Source: Allantophomopsis cytisporea (Eukaryota > Ascomycota > Leotiomycetes > Phacidiales > Phacidiaceae). From it: a DNA stretch of 64,000 nucleotides. The notes under the pieces were generated by a model. The model was not told the origin of the DNA and did not search any database. It worked only from the letters and a program-made list of their open reading frames with translations. This document shows, one piece after another, positions 22,501-35,851 of the stretch. Positions within the stretch are counted from its first letter, which is position 1; every line of letters begins with the position of its first letter. The DNA lies in NCBI GenBank assembly GCA_024752435.1, contig CP103027.1:620001-684000 (forward strand). The letters are read 5' to 3'. The position numbers and the translations under genes are program-made.

Positions 22501-25500
22501 AGAAAGAAAGAGCTTTCCCTGTTGAGATCGGTATTGACCTCGCTATTGGAAAGTTGATGGAAGTGCCAAAGGGTGCTGTTGCGAAGAAATCCGATGGCTA
22601 CTACAAGCAGCAAGCTCTGCATTTCATCAAGACGCAGACTAAGCTGAGACTCGGCTATGATAGCCTGCCGGACGACTTTGGCCGTATTGTCCGCCTTGAA
22701 GCTCAAGATCTCCTACGTGGCAAGTCTGATGCCGATTTCTCTATCTTGGAGACCTCCGATCGTGAACGATCTGTTGCGAAAAAGGACGAGCAGGAAGAGC
22801 TTATGAAGAAGCTTCTTAAGGCGTGTATCTTTGCTATGTCGTTACCAGACCTGCAAGATGATGCCACTACGTTCGTCATGAACGTTTGCAGACACTTGAC
22901 GATTCTGGAGGTGGGCCGCGCTTTGTGGGAGATGAAGCATAAGATACAACCATTCGACGTGAAAGCTGGAGAGGGTCCAATGTGCATTGATAGCCGAGTT
23001 CTTTGCGATGCCATCGTTGCTTCTCTGTCTTCTGATCATATCGTTGTCCGTGAAGCTGCAGAGAAGGCATTGCAAGAGGTCTACAACTCCACTGTTACCA
23101 TTTTTGGCTCAGATAAGCAAGTCAGCAAGCTCTCCTTCTTCACGCACCTCAGCAATGTCTTCTGTCATAGCTGTTATGAAGAGGAATGGTTCACCAAAGT
23201 TGGTGGCAGTCTTGGCATTAACATCCTCGTCGAGAAAATCAATCTTGGAGATCAGTGGATGCTCGAACGACAACATTCTTTCGTTCAAGCTTTGATGTAT
23301 GTCATCAAGGATATGCCTCGAGACTTGCCAGCCAAGACACGTATCAGCGCGCAAAACACCCTTGAGAAACTACTTGAGCACTGCAGCAAAAATATGACTA
23401 AGGCCGATTTACAGCCTCCCCAAGCTGTGCCGGGCCAACCACAACAGCGATCTTCGCGCTTGAGTCATCTCTGCGGAGCTTTGATTAGTGAGCTTCCTCA
23501 CTCCAATCGACATGTTCGCGAAGCAGCTCAGCGAGCTCTGGCAATCATTGCAAAGGCAATCGATGTTGAAGTTTATGAGATCATTGAGCCTGTGAAGGAC
23601 AGGCTGTTCTCACCTATCTACAATAAGCCGCTTCGTGCACTTCCTTTTGCTACGCAGATTGGATACATTGATGCTGTGACATACTGCATGGAGTTGAAGC
23701 ACAACATCGTCACTTTCGAAGAGCCGCTTGATCGTCTTCTGACAGAAGCTCTCGCTCTTGCGGATGCGCATGACGAGCACCTTGCCGGTAAACCGGCTGA
23801 GCAGCGCACCCAGGAGTCCATTGTTAACTTGCGCGTGTCTTGCATTAAACTCCTGACGAAGGCTATGGGCTGTGATGAATTCTCTAAAGGTCCCGAGGAT
23901 AAGAGAAGGCACAGAATTGTGGGGGTGTTTTTCAAGTGTCTGTACGTGGAATCTAAGCAGACTATTGAAGCTGCCAACGATGCTCTGTCACAGGTTCTCA
24001 AGCAACAGTCGAAACTACCAAAAGACTTGTTGCAAAATGGTCTTCGTCCTGTCCTGGCCAACTTGCAGGACTGGAGACGACTGAGCACGCATGGACTGGA
24101 TGGTCTGGCCCGCCTTTTGCAGCTCTTGACTACCTACTTCAAGGTCGAGATTGGTGCTAGACTCCTTGAGCACGTCAAGAATATCGCCGACCCTGCCCAA
24201 TTACAACGATATTCTTTCACCCTCATTGAGCAGAATGAACAGATTAAAGTCATCGCCGCCGTCATTCATGTCTTTCATCTTTTACCTTCAGCTGCCGAAC
24301 AATTTAAAGAACGACTCATCGAGACTGTTCTTAATCTCGAAGAAAATTTGCGAAGAACTAGGTTTAGTCCTTTCCGTGCACCATTGTACAAGTATTTGAA
24401 CAAATATCCTAAAGAAGTGTGGTTGTTCCTACTTGGCAAGATTGAGGAGCAGAAATACGGCCGCTTCCTTGCCCAGGTCCTTGAACATCCCGGTAGTGTA
24501 CCTTTGAGAAACCTCGCTGTCTCTGGTGTTGAGTCTTTGATCAAAAGCTGTGGCAATCTTGGTGCCGAGAGTGACTTCAAGTGGTCGGCTGTCATCAATG
24601 CTATCAACATCATGCATGCCATTTGCAAGTATCCATCCACCGAATCCTGGATGAAGAATGAAATCCTTCAGTGGTTCAAGGTGGTTGGAAAAGGATTGGA
24701 AGCACGCCGCCGCAATAACACCCTCCCTGCTCATCTTCGTTTGGCCGCCGAACAGGCTGGTGAACAACTGATGGTCATATTTACAAAGAATTTAGAGCAT
24801 CATCCAAAGGATTTGGATTCTTTGTTCCTTCTTATCAGCTCCATCACCGCCGAGGAGTTCAAGCCGAGTCACACCATGATTGCTTATATCTACGAGCATA
24901 TCATCTGCAGTGACTCAGTCGATTACTGGAAGTCCATTGTGCTCAAATCGCTTGAGGTCTATGCGTCAAAGAGCTCCAGCCAGAAGACCAAGACTTATGT
25001 TCTCCACAATCTTGTCAATCCTATCTTGGCGATGGATGTTATGCGAACTTCTCGCCAAACCGAGCCAATGAAAGGCCATAGACTTCTTGATAAGCCTGTC
25101 CTTGAATCGGTGCATGCAAAGATCTGGAAGGTCAGTCTGGGTGATCCGACGGAGGAGTTGACACAGCCAAGCATTGATCATGCACGGATGGAAGTTTTGC
25201 AGCTCACAGCTATGTTGGTCAAGTACCATCACAACATTATCCAAGACTTCAGGAAGGAGATTATCAAGTTTGGTTGGACTTATATCCGCTTGGAGGATGT
25301 CATCAACAAACATGCTGCTTATGTGGTCATCAGTTACTTCCTTGCACACTACGAAACGCCCCCGAAGATCGTACAACAAGTTTATTACTCCTTGTTGCGA
25401 GCGAGTCAGCAGGAAGGCCGTGCATTGGTCACTCAAGCCTTGGAGCTCATTGCCCCTATTCTGCCAAAGAGGCTGAACACTTCTCCTAATGACCGCAACC

Positions 25501-28500
25501 CAATATTGGTCACTGCTCCACGAAGACTGCTTACTGAGGAAGCAAATAACGTCGCCCAGATGAGCAGCATTTTCCACTTCATCGTTAAGCACCCAGATCT
25601 CTTCTACGAGGGCCGTGACAGACTCATGACAACTATCGTGCCTTCTTTGCGCAAGCTTGCTCAGCCCCAGAGCGCTTCAAACGAGAGTAAGAAACTGGTA
25701 CTGCACTTGATGTACCTTGTGTGGCATTGGGAGCAGCGAAGAGTTGATGGAAAGATCGAGGTTGATATCCGAGGACTTTCTGAATCTCCAAACATCAGAA
25801 AGCGCAAGCTCGATGCTCCTGATGGCCCTGCTGCCATATCTCCTTCGCCATCTAAGCAGGGGGAAAGACCGGAGTACAAGATTCCTGACATGATGCGTGC
25901 CAAGATCATTAGATATCTCGTTGAGTTCATCGCTGGTCTCACAGAACGATACCCTTTGCCATCTGCTAAGACAAAGGATACTCCTCCACATGTTCCACTG
26001 CCATCTGTGCTATCTAATGAGATGTGCAAGAAAGCTATGGCGTTGCTGTATAACTTCCTTCAGCCAAGATACTGGGGCGATCTCGATATAGACTTATTCC
26101 CTGCAGTCACCGATACCGTTCTTGCGAGCGAACATACTACCGTTGCGTTGGCTAGTGAGCATTCCGATACAGAGAAGACAGATGAGAAGTTCCTTACTCA
26201 GATGATCAACACTCTCCAAGTCGTTAGAATCATTGTGAACATGAAAAATGATGAGTGGATCTTGAAAAACATGGCAAACCTTCAAAGAATTCTCGACAAA
26301 ACCTTAAAGGCCGAGAACCCAGAGCTCCAGGACTGCCTTCATGCTGCAGATGAGAAGCTAGATGATGGCAGAAAGCTCAAGCCTCTACTTACTAGGATGC
26401 TCGATGCAGTTCCTGAAGATATAGTCATGGAAGACGCAGATGCCGAGGGTGAGACTACTGGGGCCTCTACTAGCGAACTCATTCAATCGCTCTCTGCTAT
26501 TGCTACAGAGGCTCTTTCCTCTGGAAGCTACGTGTCTGGTATCAACATCCTTTGGACTTTGTCTAATCGAAAGCCTTCAGAGATGGATCAGCACATAGCC
26601 AGTCTCATGAAGGCTTTGCAGAGTAAGCTCGCCAGAGATCATGTCGCTCATTATACTGCTGCTGCTACGCCACAAGGAATGCCTGCACCACCGAGACCTG
26701 GAGATCAAGCAGCTCCTACCACTATGGATCTATATGATCTTGAGATCCAGACAGGCCTGATGCTCAAAGCTATCGACGTAATTGCTAAGCGGATGGATCA
26801 GCTTGCCGATAACAGACGTCCATTCCTGAGTGTCCTTGCTACCCTGGTTGAGAAATCCCAAAGCATTCCTCTTTGCTTGAAGATTCTGGATATGGTAGAA
26901 AGCTGGGTCTTCCGGTCTGAAGGATCTTGGCCAACGCTCAAAGAAAAGACTGCTGTGCTTCATAAGATGCTTACCTTCGAAACACGCCAGGATCCATTGC
27001 TGTTGACGAAGTTCTTGGAGCTTGTTATTCGCATTTATGAGGATCCAAAGATCACACGTACTGAGCTCACCGTGAGAATGGAGCACGCCTTCTTGATCGG
27101 TACTCGAGCCCAGGATGTCGAGATGCGAAATCGCTTCATGGCTATTTTCGATCGCAGTCAGTCTAAGACTGCCAGTGCTAGACTTAGCTATGTTCTTACA
27201 TCTCAGAATTGGGATACACTGGCAGACTCTTACTGGTTGGCGCAAGCCTCACAATTGCTCCTCGGTGCAGTTGAAGTCAACAACGTTATTCAGCTTCATC
27301 ATGAGGACTTCAGACATCTACCTGCTTCGACACTCTTTGGTATGTACACTAAAGACAACAGAGAGCCGACAATGATGGAGGACAACAAATATGATGAATT
27401 CATACTCTCCCACAAGCATTTCGTTTCCGAGCTTGGAGACGTTCGAGTTCGTGATGTTCTTGAGCCATTGAGTCAGCTCCAGCATCTTGATTCAAACATG
27501 TCTCATGAGATCTGGGTTGCTCTTTTTCCTCTATACTGGAGTGCAACGCCAAGAGATGAGCGAGGTGATATCGAGAAGGGAATGGTTGCTCTTCTAACCA
27601 AAGATTTCCACTCTCGCCAGATCGATAAGAGACCTAATGTCGTTCAATCTCTATTGGAGGGTGCTGCGAAGTGCCAGAAGCCAAATTTCAAGATTCCTCC
27701 TCATGTCTTGAAGTTCGAGGCTAGGACCTACGATGCTTGGTACACAGCTATCGTCCAGCTTGAGAACGCAACTACTGATCCTGGTACCTACTCCATTGAC
27801 ACTCCTACCGTTCGTGAGAGTAACATGGATGCCCTCACTGAGCTATATGCTGGTCTACAACAGGATGATCTCTTCTACGGACTCTGGCGTCGTCGTTGTC
27901 AATACACCGAGACTATCGCTGCTTTATCTTACGAGCAGCATGGCATGTGGGACAAAGCCCAGAACGCATATGAGACTGCGCAAATTAAGGCACGTACCGG
28001 TGCTGTTCCATTCTCTCAGGGCGAATACATGCTATGGGAAGATCATTGGATCGTCTGTGCCCAGAAGCTTCAGCAATGGGAAATATTGGCAGAATTCGCT
28101 CGCCACGAGAACTACGCCGATCTTTCCATGGAATGCAACTGGAAGGATCTGGAGAAGTGGTCTGATGCTACTTTCCGTGAGGGTGTAGATCAGCTTGTTA
28201 AGGGGACTATGGATGCGCCTACCCCGCGACGCATGTTCTTCCAGGCTTTCATGTCGCTACTTAAATTCCACGCCAAGACTGAGACTCAAGCGGACTTCAG
28301 CAAGGTCTGTGATGAGGCTATTCAACTGTCTATTCGTAAATGGCATCAACTCCCGAAGAGAATTACTCATGCGCATATTCCTGTATTGCAGAATTTCCAG
28401 CAGCTCGTCGAGCTTCATGATGCTAGTGTCATCTGCTCCAGTCTTGCACAGACCAATCAGCAGAACCTGGATGTCAAGTCTGGGGAGCTGAAGCTGTTGC

Positions 28501-31415
28501 TCGGAACCTGGCGGGATCGCCTACCAAATGTTTGGGATGATATCAATGCTTGGCAGGATCTGGTTACGTGGAGACAACATATCTTCAACTTGATCAATAC
28601 TACATATCTTCAGCTCCTACCTCAGCAAGGCCAGAATGCCAACGGTACTTCGTTTGCTTACAGAGGATACCATGAAACTGCTTGGATCATCAATCGCTTT
28701 GCTCATGTGGCGAGAAAGCACCAGTTGCCTGAAGTCTGCATAAATCAGCTTAGTCGCATCTATCTCTTGCCTAACATCGAGATTCAAGAAGCTTTCTTGA
28801 AGCTGAGGGAGCAAGCCAAGTGTCATTACCAGAACCCTACTGAGCTCAATAGCGGATTGGATGTAATCAACAACACCAACTTGAACTACTTCGGACCTGG
28901 TCAGAAGGCGGAGTTCTACACTCTGAAGGGTATGTTCCTCGAAAAGCAGAAGCAACGCGAAGAAGCTGCTGAAGCTTATGGTATGGCTTTATTCTTCGAC
29001 ATAAAATTGCCAAAGGCCTGGGCTGAGTGGGGTTATTACAACGACCGCATTTTTAAGGAGAAGCCTAACGACTACGACAAGGCCAAGAATGCACTCAGTT
29101 GTTATCTCGAGGCTGCAGGAATTTTCAAGAATGCCAAATCAAGAAAGTTGCTCACTCGCATCCTCTGGTTGCTCAGTCTTGATGATGCTAGCGGTACATT
29201 GGCGCGCCAATTCGATGAATACAAGGGTGAGACGCCTGTTTGGTACTGGATCACCTTTATCCCGCAACTTCTTACTGGTCTCGGCCACAAGGAGGCTGCT
29301 AAGGCTCATGGAATTCTCGCAAAGATTGCAAAGTCTTATCCTCAAGCTCTTTACTTCCAACTCCGCACGAACCGTGAGGATATGTTGGCCATTAAGAAGA
29401 CACAGGAGGCTAAGGAGGAGAAGGAGAGAAGAATAAAGGCTGCCAAGGAAGCTCAGGAAGCGAAAGCTAGAGCTGCTAAGGGCGAAACCGCTCCTGCTCC
29501 AACTTCCGCTCCTGCTCAAGGTACTCCTACTCAGGCTCCTGGCTCAAGACCAGCTACTGCTTCTGGAGAAAATGCCACTGTTAAGACGGAGGGTGCGGAT
29601 ACTAAGCCTAACGGTACAAATGGTCCTACATCTACTCCTCAGGGTCAACCACAACCATCACCAGCCTCAGTCAAGACGAACAAGTTCCCCTGGGAGCATA
29701 CCGAAGAGATCATGGGCGTTCTCAAAACCGCTTTCCCTCTCTTGGCTTTGTCGATGGAGACTATGGTTGACCAGATCCAAAAGCATTTCAAGTGTCCTCC
29801 GGATGAGGATGCTTATCGTTTGATCGTCGCTCTTCTCAATGACGGTCTCAATTACGTCAGTCGTATGCCATCTTCTTACGCACAGGACGTCAAACTACCT
29901 GCTGCTACGGAGACCAATATCACTCGATTCGCTGAGACAATCCTCCCTGGTCACATTCGAAAGTCCTTTGAGGCTGACTTCGTGGTTAAGAAGCCTACTA
30001 TGCATGAGTACATTCATAAGCTTCGCAAGTGGCGCGACAAGTTCGAAGAGAAGCTTGATCGCAGATCTCACCGAACCTGGTTGGAGAACTATAGTCCTCA
30101 TCTTAGTGAGTTCAAGTACCTCAAATTTGATGAGGTGGAAGTTCCAGGCCAGTACTTGCAGCACAAGGACAAGAACCAAGACTTCATTCGCATTGAACGC
30201 TTTTTGCCCAACGTAGATCTCGTTCGTGGTGTGGGTGTCTGCCATCGTCGACTCAAGATTCGTGGTCATGATGGTAGTATCCATCCTTTCGCTATTCAGC
30301 ATCCTGCTGCACGTCATTGTAGGCGTGAGGAGAGGATCTTGCAGCTATTCAGACACTTCAATGGAACGCTCAACAAGAAGAAGGAGAGTAGGAGGAGAAA
30401 TCTTAATTTCCACCTGCCGTTGATGATTCCTCTTGCTCCTCATATTCGTATGGTGCAGGATGACGAATCATACATTTCCCTACAAGGTATCTACGAGGAC
30501 CACTGTAGACGCAATGGCATGTCAAAGGATGACCCTGTCTTGTTCACTATGGAGAAGATGAGGGCGTTGAGCGAGTCGAAGACAAATGTAAGCTCATCCG
30601 TTCTGATGTCTGTTAATATAGACGCTAATCTTTCACAGAGCAAGGAGACCACAGCTGCAGCTCGTCTGGAGACATACAAGGCTATTCAAGATAAATGGGT
30701 GTCCCATACACTTGCTCTTGAGTACTTCCAGGCTACTTATCCTTCCTTCTCTGAGTTCTGGCTGTTCCGTCGTCAGTTCTCATACCAATATGCCGCTCTT
30801 ACCTTCATGACATATATTCTCTACATGGCCAATCGCACTCCTCATAAACTCTCTATCTCGCGCGCTACGGGACAAGTCTGGGGATCCGAGTTGATGTCTT
30901 GTATGGCATCCGGCAAAGCATTCTTCAATAACCCAGAACCAGTTCCTTTCCGCCTTACGCCCAATATCCAAACTCTTATCGGACCTATTGCCACTGAAGG
31001 AATATTCGCACCATCCCTCATGGTCATCGCTCGCTGTCTGACAGAACCAGAATTCGAACTCGAACAGCAACTTTGCCTCTTCGTCCGTGATGAGATGATC
31101 TTCTGGTTTACATCCTCTCACCGTTCCGCAATCATGCAGGAACAACTTCTCCGCGAGAGCGTGCAGATGAACTCCGAGATGATCGTAAAGCGTGCCTTGA
31201 GCCTTGCCAGAACTCCTGGTGAGAACTCTGCGGTCGCCGCCGCTGCTGCCGCTGCTGCAGCGGCTGCCAATGGAGCGGCCAACGCAAACCCTCCTGTCGT
31301 TGTCCCGAACGTTGCTTCACTTCCAGCCAATCAGACGGTTATTGATCTTATTGCTAAGGCTGTTAATCCTATGTTGTTGAGTGGGTGCGAGGCTCTTTGG
31401 ATGCCTTATTTGTAG
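19537..31415 (+). CDS. tra1: SAGA/NuA4 complex scaffold Tra1 (PIKK-family pseudokinase)
   Basis: Tra1 is the giant activator-binding subunit shared by the SAGA and NuA4 acetyltransferase complexes. Exons are inferred as 19537-19588, 19713-19870, then 19926 to the stop at 31415. The first joins give MSYNIETVVSRLGSTDIDVK and STSAEQKLRNAVLEIIHRLP, which match Tra1 N-termini. A further intron is likely at 30588-30638 (GTAAGC...TTTCACAG, 51 nt, in frame), giving 3,882 aa. Reading through it would give 3,899. Residues 1 to about 2,600 are HEAT repeats. The FAT region lies around 2,640-3,200 (LSYEQHGMWDKAQNAYETAQ near 2,736). A charged then Ala/Pro/Thr-rich linker occupies about 3,238-3,325. The FRB-like segment and PI3K-like fold follow from about 3,330. 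The catalytic HRD and DFG motifs are absent, as expected for a pseudokinase. A poly-Ala run sits near 3,825 and a FATC end (LIAKAVNPMLLSGCEALWMP) closes the protein. Confidence 0.97.
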
Positions 31416-32165
31416 GCAGGGAAACTGAATTTGAATTGTGTGATCTGTATCTTATCAGGTGGATTTTCCTTGGGTTTGATGATGATATGCGGAAGCTGAT
31501 GTATGGTTGGTCTGTTCTGGGGTGATCTGGGTTAGCGTGGAGTTTTGGGAAATAATGAATGTCTGTCTGTTCTGAGGAACATAGTTATCTGTTGCTTTTG
31601 CAACGCTTTATTTAATGAATGCTATTTGCGCTTATGTGGTTCTGGTCTGGCACTGTTCATCCGTGTTACTTGTGAAGGACCGAAACTATGTAGTAGTGTT
31701 GCGAAACCAAGTCGAACGGGTTGTGGATTTGGCATAGGATGGCATTGCATTATTTTTGAAATACTAAGCATATATAAGATATTCTGAGACTAGTATGATA
31801 GTAGCCATGGTGAGGGATGACAGAGAACGTACACTTGATACAATTTTCGTGAGGTGCCGGGTAATGGATGAACGTCAATTGATTATTCCGATTCGCGCGC
31901 TTGCGCCGAAGCTTGTTCTCATCTAACCCCTCATGTTCGCAGCACATGACCAGGGCAATGGCGTGCAGCATTAGACATAGCAACTATGTATTCTGGTTTA
32001 TCTAAACAGGAATGACAAGATCTAGGATATACATCTTGAGGAATAATTTTCAGCCGCCGCTGTCTTTCCATCAAGCCAATTCTGAATTCGACACTTTCAT
32101 TATCTCGCTTACCTTGCTTGCATCGTTGCACAGTTCATGCAATGTTCCCGACTAAGTGTTAGAAG
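31416..32165. other. Intergenic between TRA1 and the zinc-finger regulator
   Basis: About 750 bp holding the TRA1 3' UTR and the promoter of the next gene. Frames at 31545-31787, 31750-31983 and 31931-32131 have no domain. I see nothing else. Confidence 0.6.
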
Positions 32166-35100
32166 ATGATTGAGCTTGCATCAGAACTGCGCGAGCAATC
32201 GGATGATACCCACCCCAGATGCGAGGCTACAAATCAACCAGCCTGTCCCATCTGCCAAAGCACATTTCGGCGATCAGAACATTTGAAAAGACACCTGACT
32301 AGCCATGCTGAGCAAAAGCCATACCAGTGCAGCACATGTGAAAAGCGGTTTTCGAGAACGCAAGTGATACTCCCTGAAACCATATCGAAAATTTCTGACC
32401 TGATTATAGGGATTCACTTCGGCGACATGAAAATCTACATACCTCGGAGTCCGATGGCCAGGTGACTATATCAAATAGCTCATTTACTTCACGACCACAC
32501 AGGGCTTGTCAGGCATGTGCTGTGGCTCGAACTCGTTGTATGGGAGGAGATCCTTGTAAAAGGTGCTTAGAGCGAGGTTCCGATTGTCAACCCTCTCAGA
32601 AGAGACAACGAGTGGAATTTCAAAATACTGTTGAACGAGCCCAGGATAGCCGTCGTGCTTCTATATCTTCCGGATTCTCCACTCAGAACTTACCTCTTGA
32701 AAATGAAAGTTCCGCCCTTCAAAATGCAGACTCTAATCGTATCATTCCCTCCGAGGATGCCCCAGTTTCTTTTGAGCATGATATATCTCGCAGTCAAACA
32801 GGACCAAGAATCCCACTTCAAATTTCCAACGTCGGAAATCCGGAAGTATCTTACAGAAATACGGCTCTCGAGATGGCGGACAGCCTTCAGGACCCTGCTA
32901 CTGCCAGCCTGGCAAACATAGATATTCGCAGACCGGCGTTTGACTATAACAACTTCGATCCTACAGGGTTGTCATTGTTAAATTGGCTTCCCCTGAGCTA
33001 TCCTGTCAACGGATTTCAACAGGATGAGTTGACACCGATGTCATTTTGGCAACCATCAGTATCACAAGGTACTCCTTCACAAGAAGGAGTATCTAGGTTG
33101 GAACCTGCACCAACTGCCCGCTATCCTGAGAACACGAACTCCGAACATGAAAATGGTACCGGTCTGTCAGAGAGAGTGGTTTCTGATTCGTCTTTATCGG
33201 CTAGTAGAGGCTTTGAAGGGGAGTCTGTTGCCGATAACATGTCAGATCATGAAGCGACCGGTGAATATTACGTGGATGGAAATGGGGCAAGACAAACAAA
33301 AACTGCAGTCAGAAGCAGAGAGCGACTTTCAGATATTGCCTCTGCCTCACCAGTGACCGATGGGAGTATTCCCAGGCCACCAGTTCAGAATGAAAATCGT
33401 GGTACTACCGAAGTCTCTGGTCGAGTCGTCCCAGCTGCATATATCACTCCAGATCTCTACCTACAAATGACTTCCTGCTTCGGGACTTTGCAAAGCACTC
33501 CATCATCCAATTTATTTTGCGACATACCAAAGAAGCTTCCGACAGCGGAGGTTCTGGAACAGCTCCTACATCTTTCTGTACAACGCTTTTTACCTGTTGT
33601 GCCTCTCGTACATGTGAGGAGTCTCCGGAAACAGCACTGGGTTTTGATCTTGGCACTAGCAATTCAAGGGGTAAAATTTATTGAAAGTGAAATAATCGAA
33701 GAACTCAACGTCATGCTTGAATTTCTCCTTGAAGCTATCTTATTCGTGGTACTTATATCACCCTGAACCATAGACTTGGACTGACATAAACTAGACCTAT
33801 GATAATAATTCTATCAGTACGGACAACATACAAATAGTTCAAGCAAAGCTTCTAGCATGTATTGGATGTATTTATAGTCGAGACCAACCTCTGAACGAAA
33901 AGTGTATCATTTTCTACGAAGATATTTTAGCATTTCATATCAAACTCTCACAAAGTTGCAAGAACGGCTTGATTACAGATGATAGGGATTGCTCTATCTG
34001 GGAAGATTGGTTGGAATATGAGACCATCAATCGAACCATTCATTATGTCTGGGTATGTGAACTGAATCCGGAGAAACTCAAAACTGATTCATTAGCTGCT
34101 CGACTCCATGCTTGTTTTTCATGCCCAACGCAGAAAGCGTATCTCTATGCAAGAACTTTATGTGCCGCTGCCATGTCAAGATAATGTGTGGGAGGCTCAT
34201 TCGGAGGAATCTTGGAAGAAACTGCGCGATTCGACAAATAGTAAGTGCACAATAGTAAGTACTAAGAGATGCGAGCTAATAAAACAGCCAACCCATCATT
34301 ATTACAAGCTTTACAGACCCTCTACGTCTCCAAAAAAGTTAAAAATAGCATAGGAGAGTTCGGCCGTATACTACTAGTCTACGGTCTTTTTGAACAGACA
34401 TGGAACATGAAATCCCACTTTTTGGATTCCTTCTCATCTTGGATTCCCACGGCGCGAATTTCCACCACTTTGTTTCACAAACGCACAGCCCGTGAATTAG
34501 CAGTCCATCCTACATACTCCCGCTGGCGGAACTGTGCTTGCGACTGTCTAGATGTTCTCCACTGGTCTGCGAACAGCGTCATTGGTGCAGCATTAGGCAT
34601 GGAACACCCGACAGTTCACCATCTCCACCTAGCTCGCATTGTACTCTTGACTCCACATGAACACATACGCAGTTTGGCATTGCACTGCATCTCCAAAGCT
34701 GATATGGCGTCGTACACGATCTCGGAAAGCCTGAAAGAGATCCAACAATGGATCATCGACGACCAGTATAAAGCCCGACTTGCCATGATTCATACTGGGG
34801 TACTCTTCTGGCACGTTCGTCGGTACTCCGTAGATGCATTCTATGAAGCCGAAGGGGTCTTTCTAGCATCTTTGGCTATGTGGGCATACAGTCGATTTCA
34901 TCCATCCCATCTAACCAACAAACTTCGTACTGAGCCCGGCGTTGAGGGAGCGCCTACTTTCATCAACCTCGATAGACCGGCAGATGATGAGCTTGTGCAG
35001 CTGTTTGTTAGGAGCGGAGAGGGAATGGTGGCCAACATTACTGGCGTTGGTAATTTGAGAGATGAGGGAAGCGCGGTGCGGGTGCTTAAAGTTGGCTGTA

Positions 35101-35201
35101 GGCTCTTGGAGAAGCTGTCGAGCTGGGGGAATGCGAGGGGGTATTTACGGCTGCTCACTGCTTTGATGGAAGCAAGGATTGACAGCGTGGAAAAGAGTTA
35201 A
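32166..35201 (+). CDS. Dual zinc-finger transcription factor: C2H2 pair + Zn2Cys6 + fungal-specific TF domain
   Basis: A nuclear regulator with two DNA-binding modules. Five exons: 32166-32359, 32410-33748, 33795-34052, 34096-34240, 34288-35201, totalling 2,850 nt (949 aa). Intron 1 starts with GC (GCAAGT). Only that donor restores the second finger FSRTDSLRRHENLH. Finger 1 is CPICQSTFRRSEHLKRHLTSH (CX2CX12HX3H) and finger 2 begins YQCSTCEKRF. The Zn2Cys6 cluster follows about 20 residues after finger 2: CQACAVARTRCMGGDPCKRCLERGSDC (CX2CX6CX5CX2CX6C). After a long Ser/Thr-rich spacer comes the fungal_trans-like domain (LPTAEVLEQLLHLSVQRFLPVVPLVHVRSLR; VQAKLLACIGCIYSR; WLEYETINRTIHYVWLLDSM; PLPCQDNVWEA). 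The C-terminal half is all-helical in appearance. The architecture is that of the Cmr1/Pig1 melanin regulators and relatives. Target genes are not evident. The end of exon 2 could be 33745 instead of 33748. Confidence 0.85.
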
Positions 35202-35851
35202 TTGGACAAAATGTATCAACAATAATGCCACGGAACATCCAGTAAGGTAAATGCTCAGTCGGCTGTGGGATCTGAATGTAGCAGCACATCTAGAATATCT
35301 TATAACTAATTTATTTAACCTCCTGGCCATTTTAGTCTAACGAGACACTTAGTAGTTTCCATATTGTGACCCAAATAATATCTGGATACAAATTATACTA
35401 ACACAGCTTACCTAAGTAAACCATTTTCGAGAGGGATTCTCCAGTAAACTTATGTATCTACCCTTCTTTCAAGAGCCTTGATACTCCAAATACCTATGCA
35501 TACCTATATAATTCTACTAAAATACTGTGATGGTACTCAAATGTTGAGTTAACCAAGTAGTGTACAAGGATGGAGCATTCGGATTGATTTGAACCTATGG
35601 GAAGAATATTTGCGCAATAAGGTGTATAACACAACATTTGTCCTGGAAGACACTCCGTTATCGCGTACAACGACAATGCGTACTGGCTACGATCCCATGC
35701 TACCTCAGCCTTGCCGGTTAGTATGAAGACTCATAAACGATGGTAAGACCAAAGTCGTTACACCACTAAAGAAAAAAACCCAAGAATCTATACGAAGAGC
35801 TCGTACGTTATACACATCGCAAAAAGTTATAGCCATCAGCCACAGATTACT
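35202..35851. other. Intergenic, AT-rich
   Basis: About 650 bp between two plus-strand genes. The frames at 35145-35330 and 35494-35676 have no domain. It is AT-rich with no recognisable element. Confidence 0.55.
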
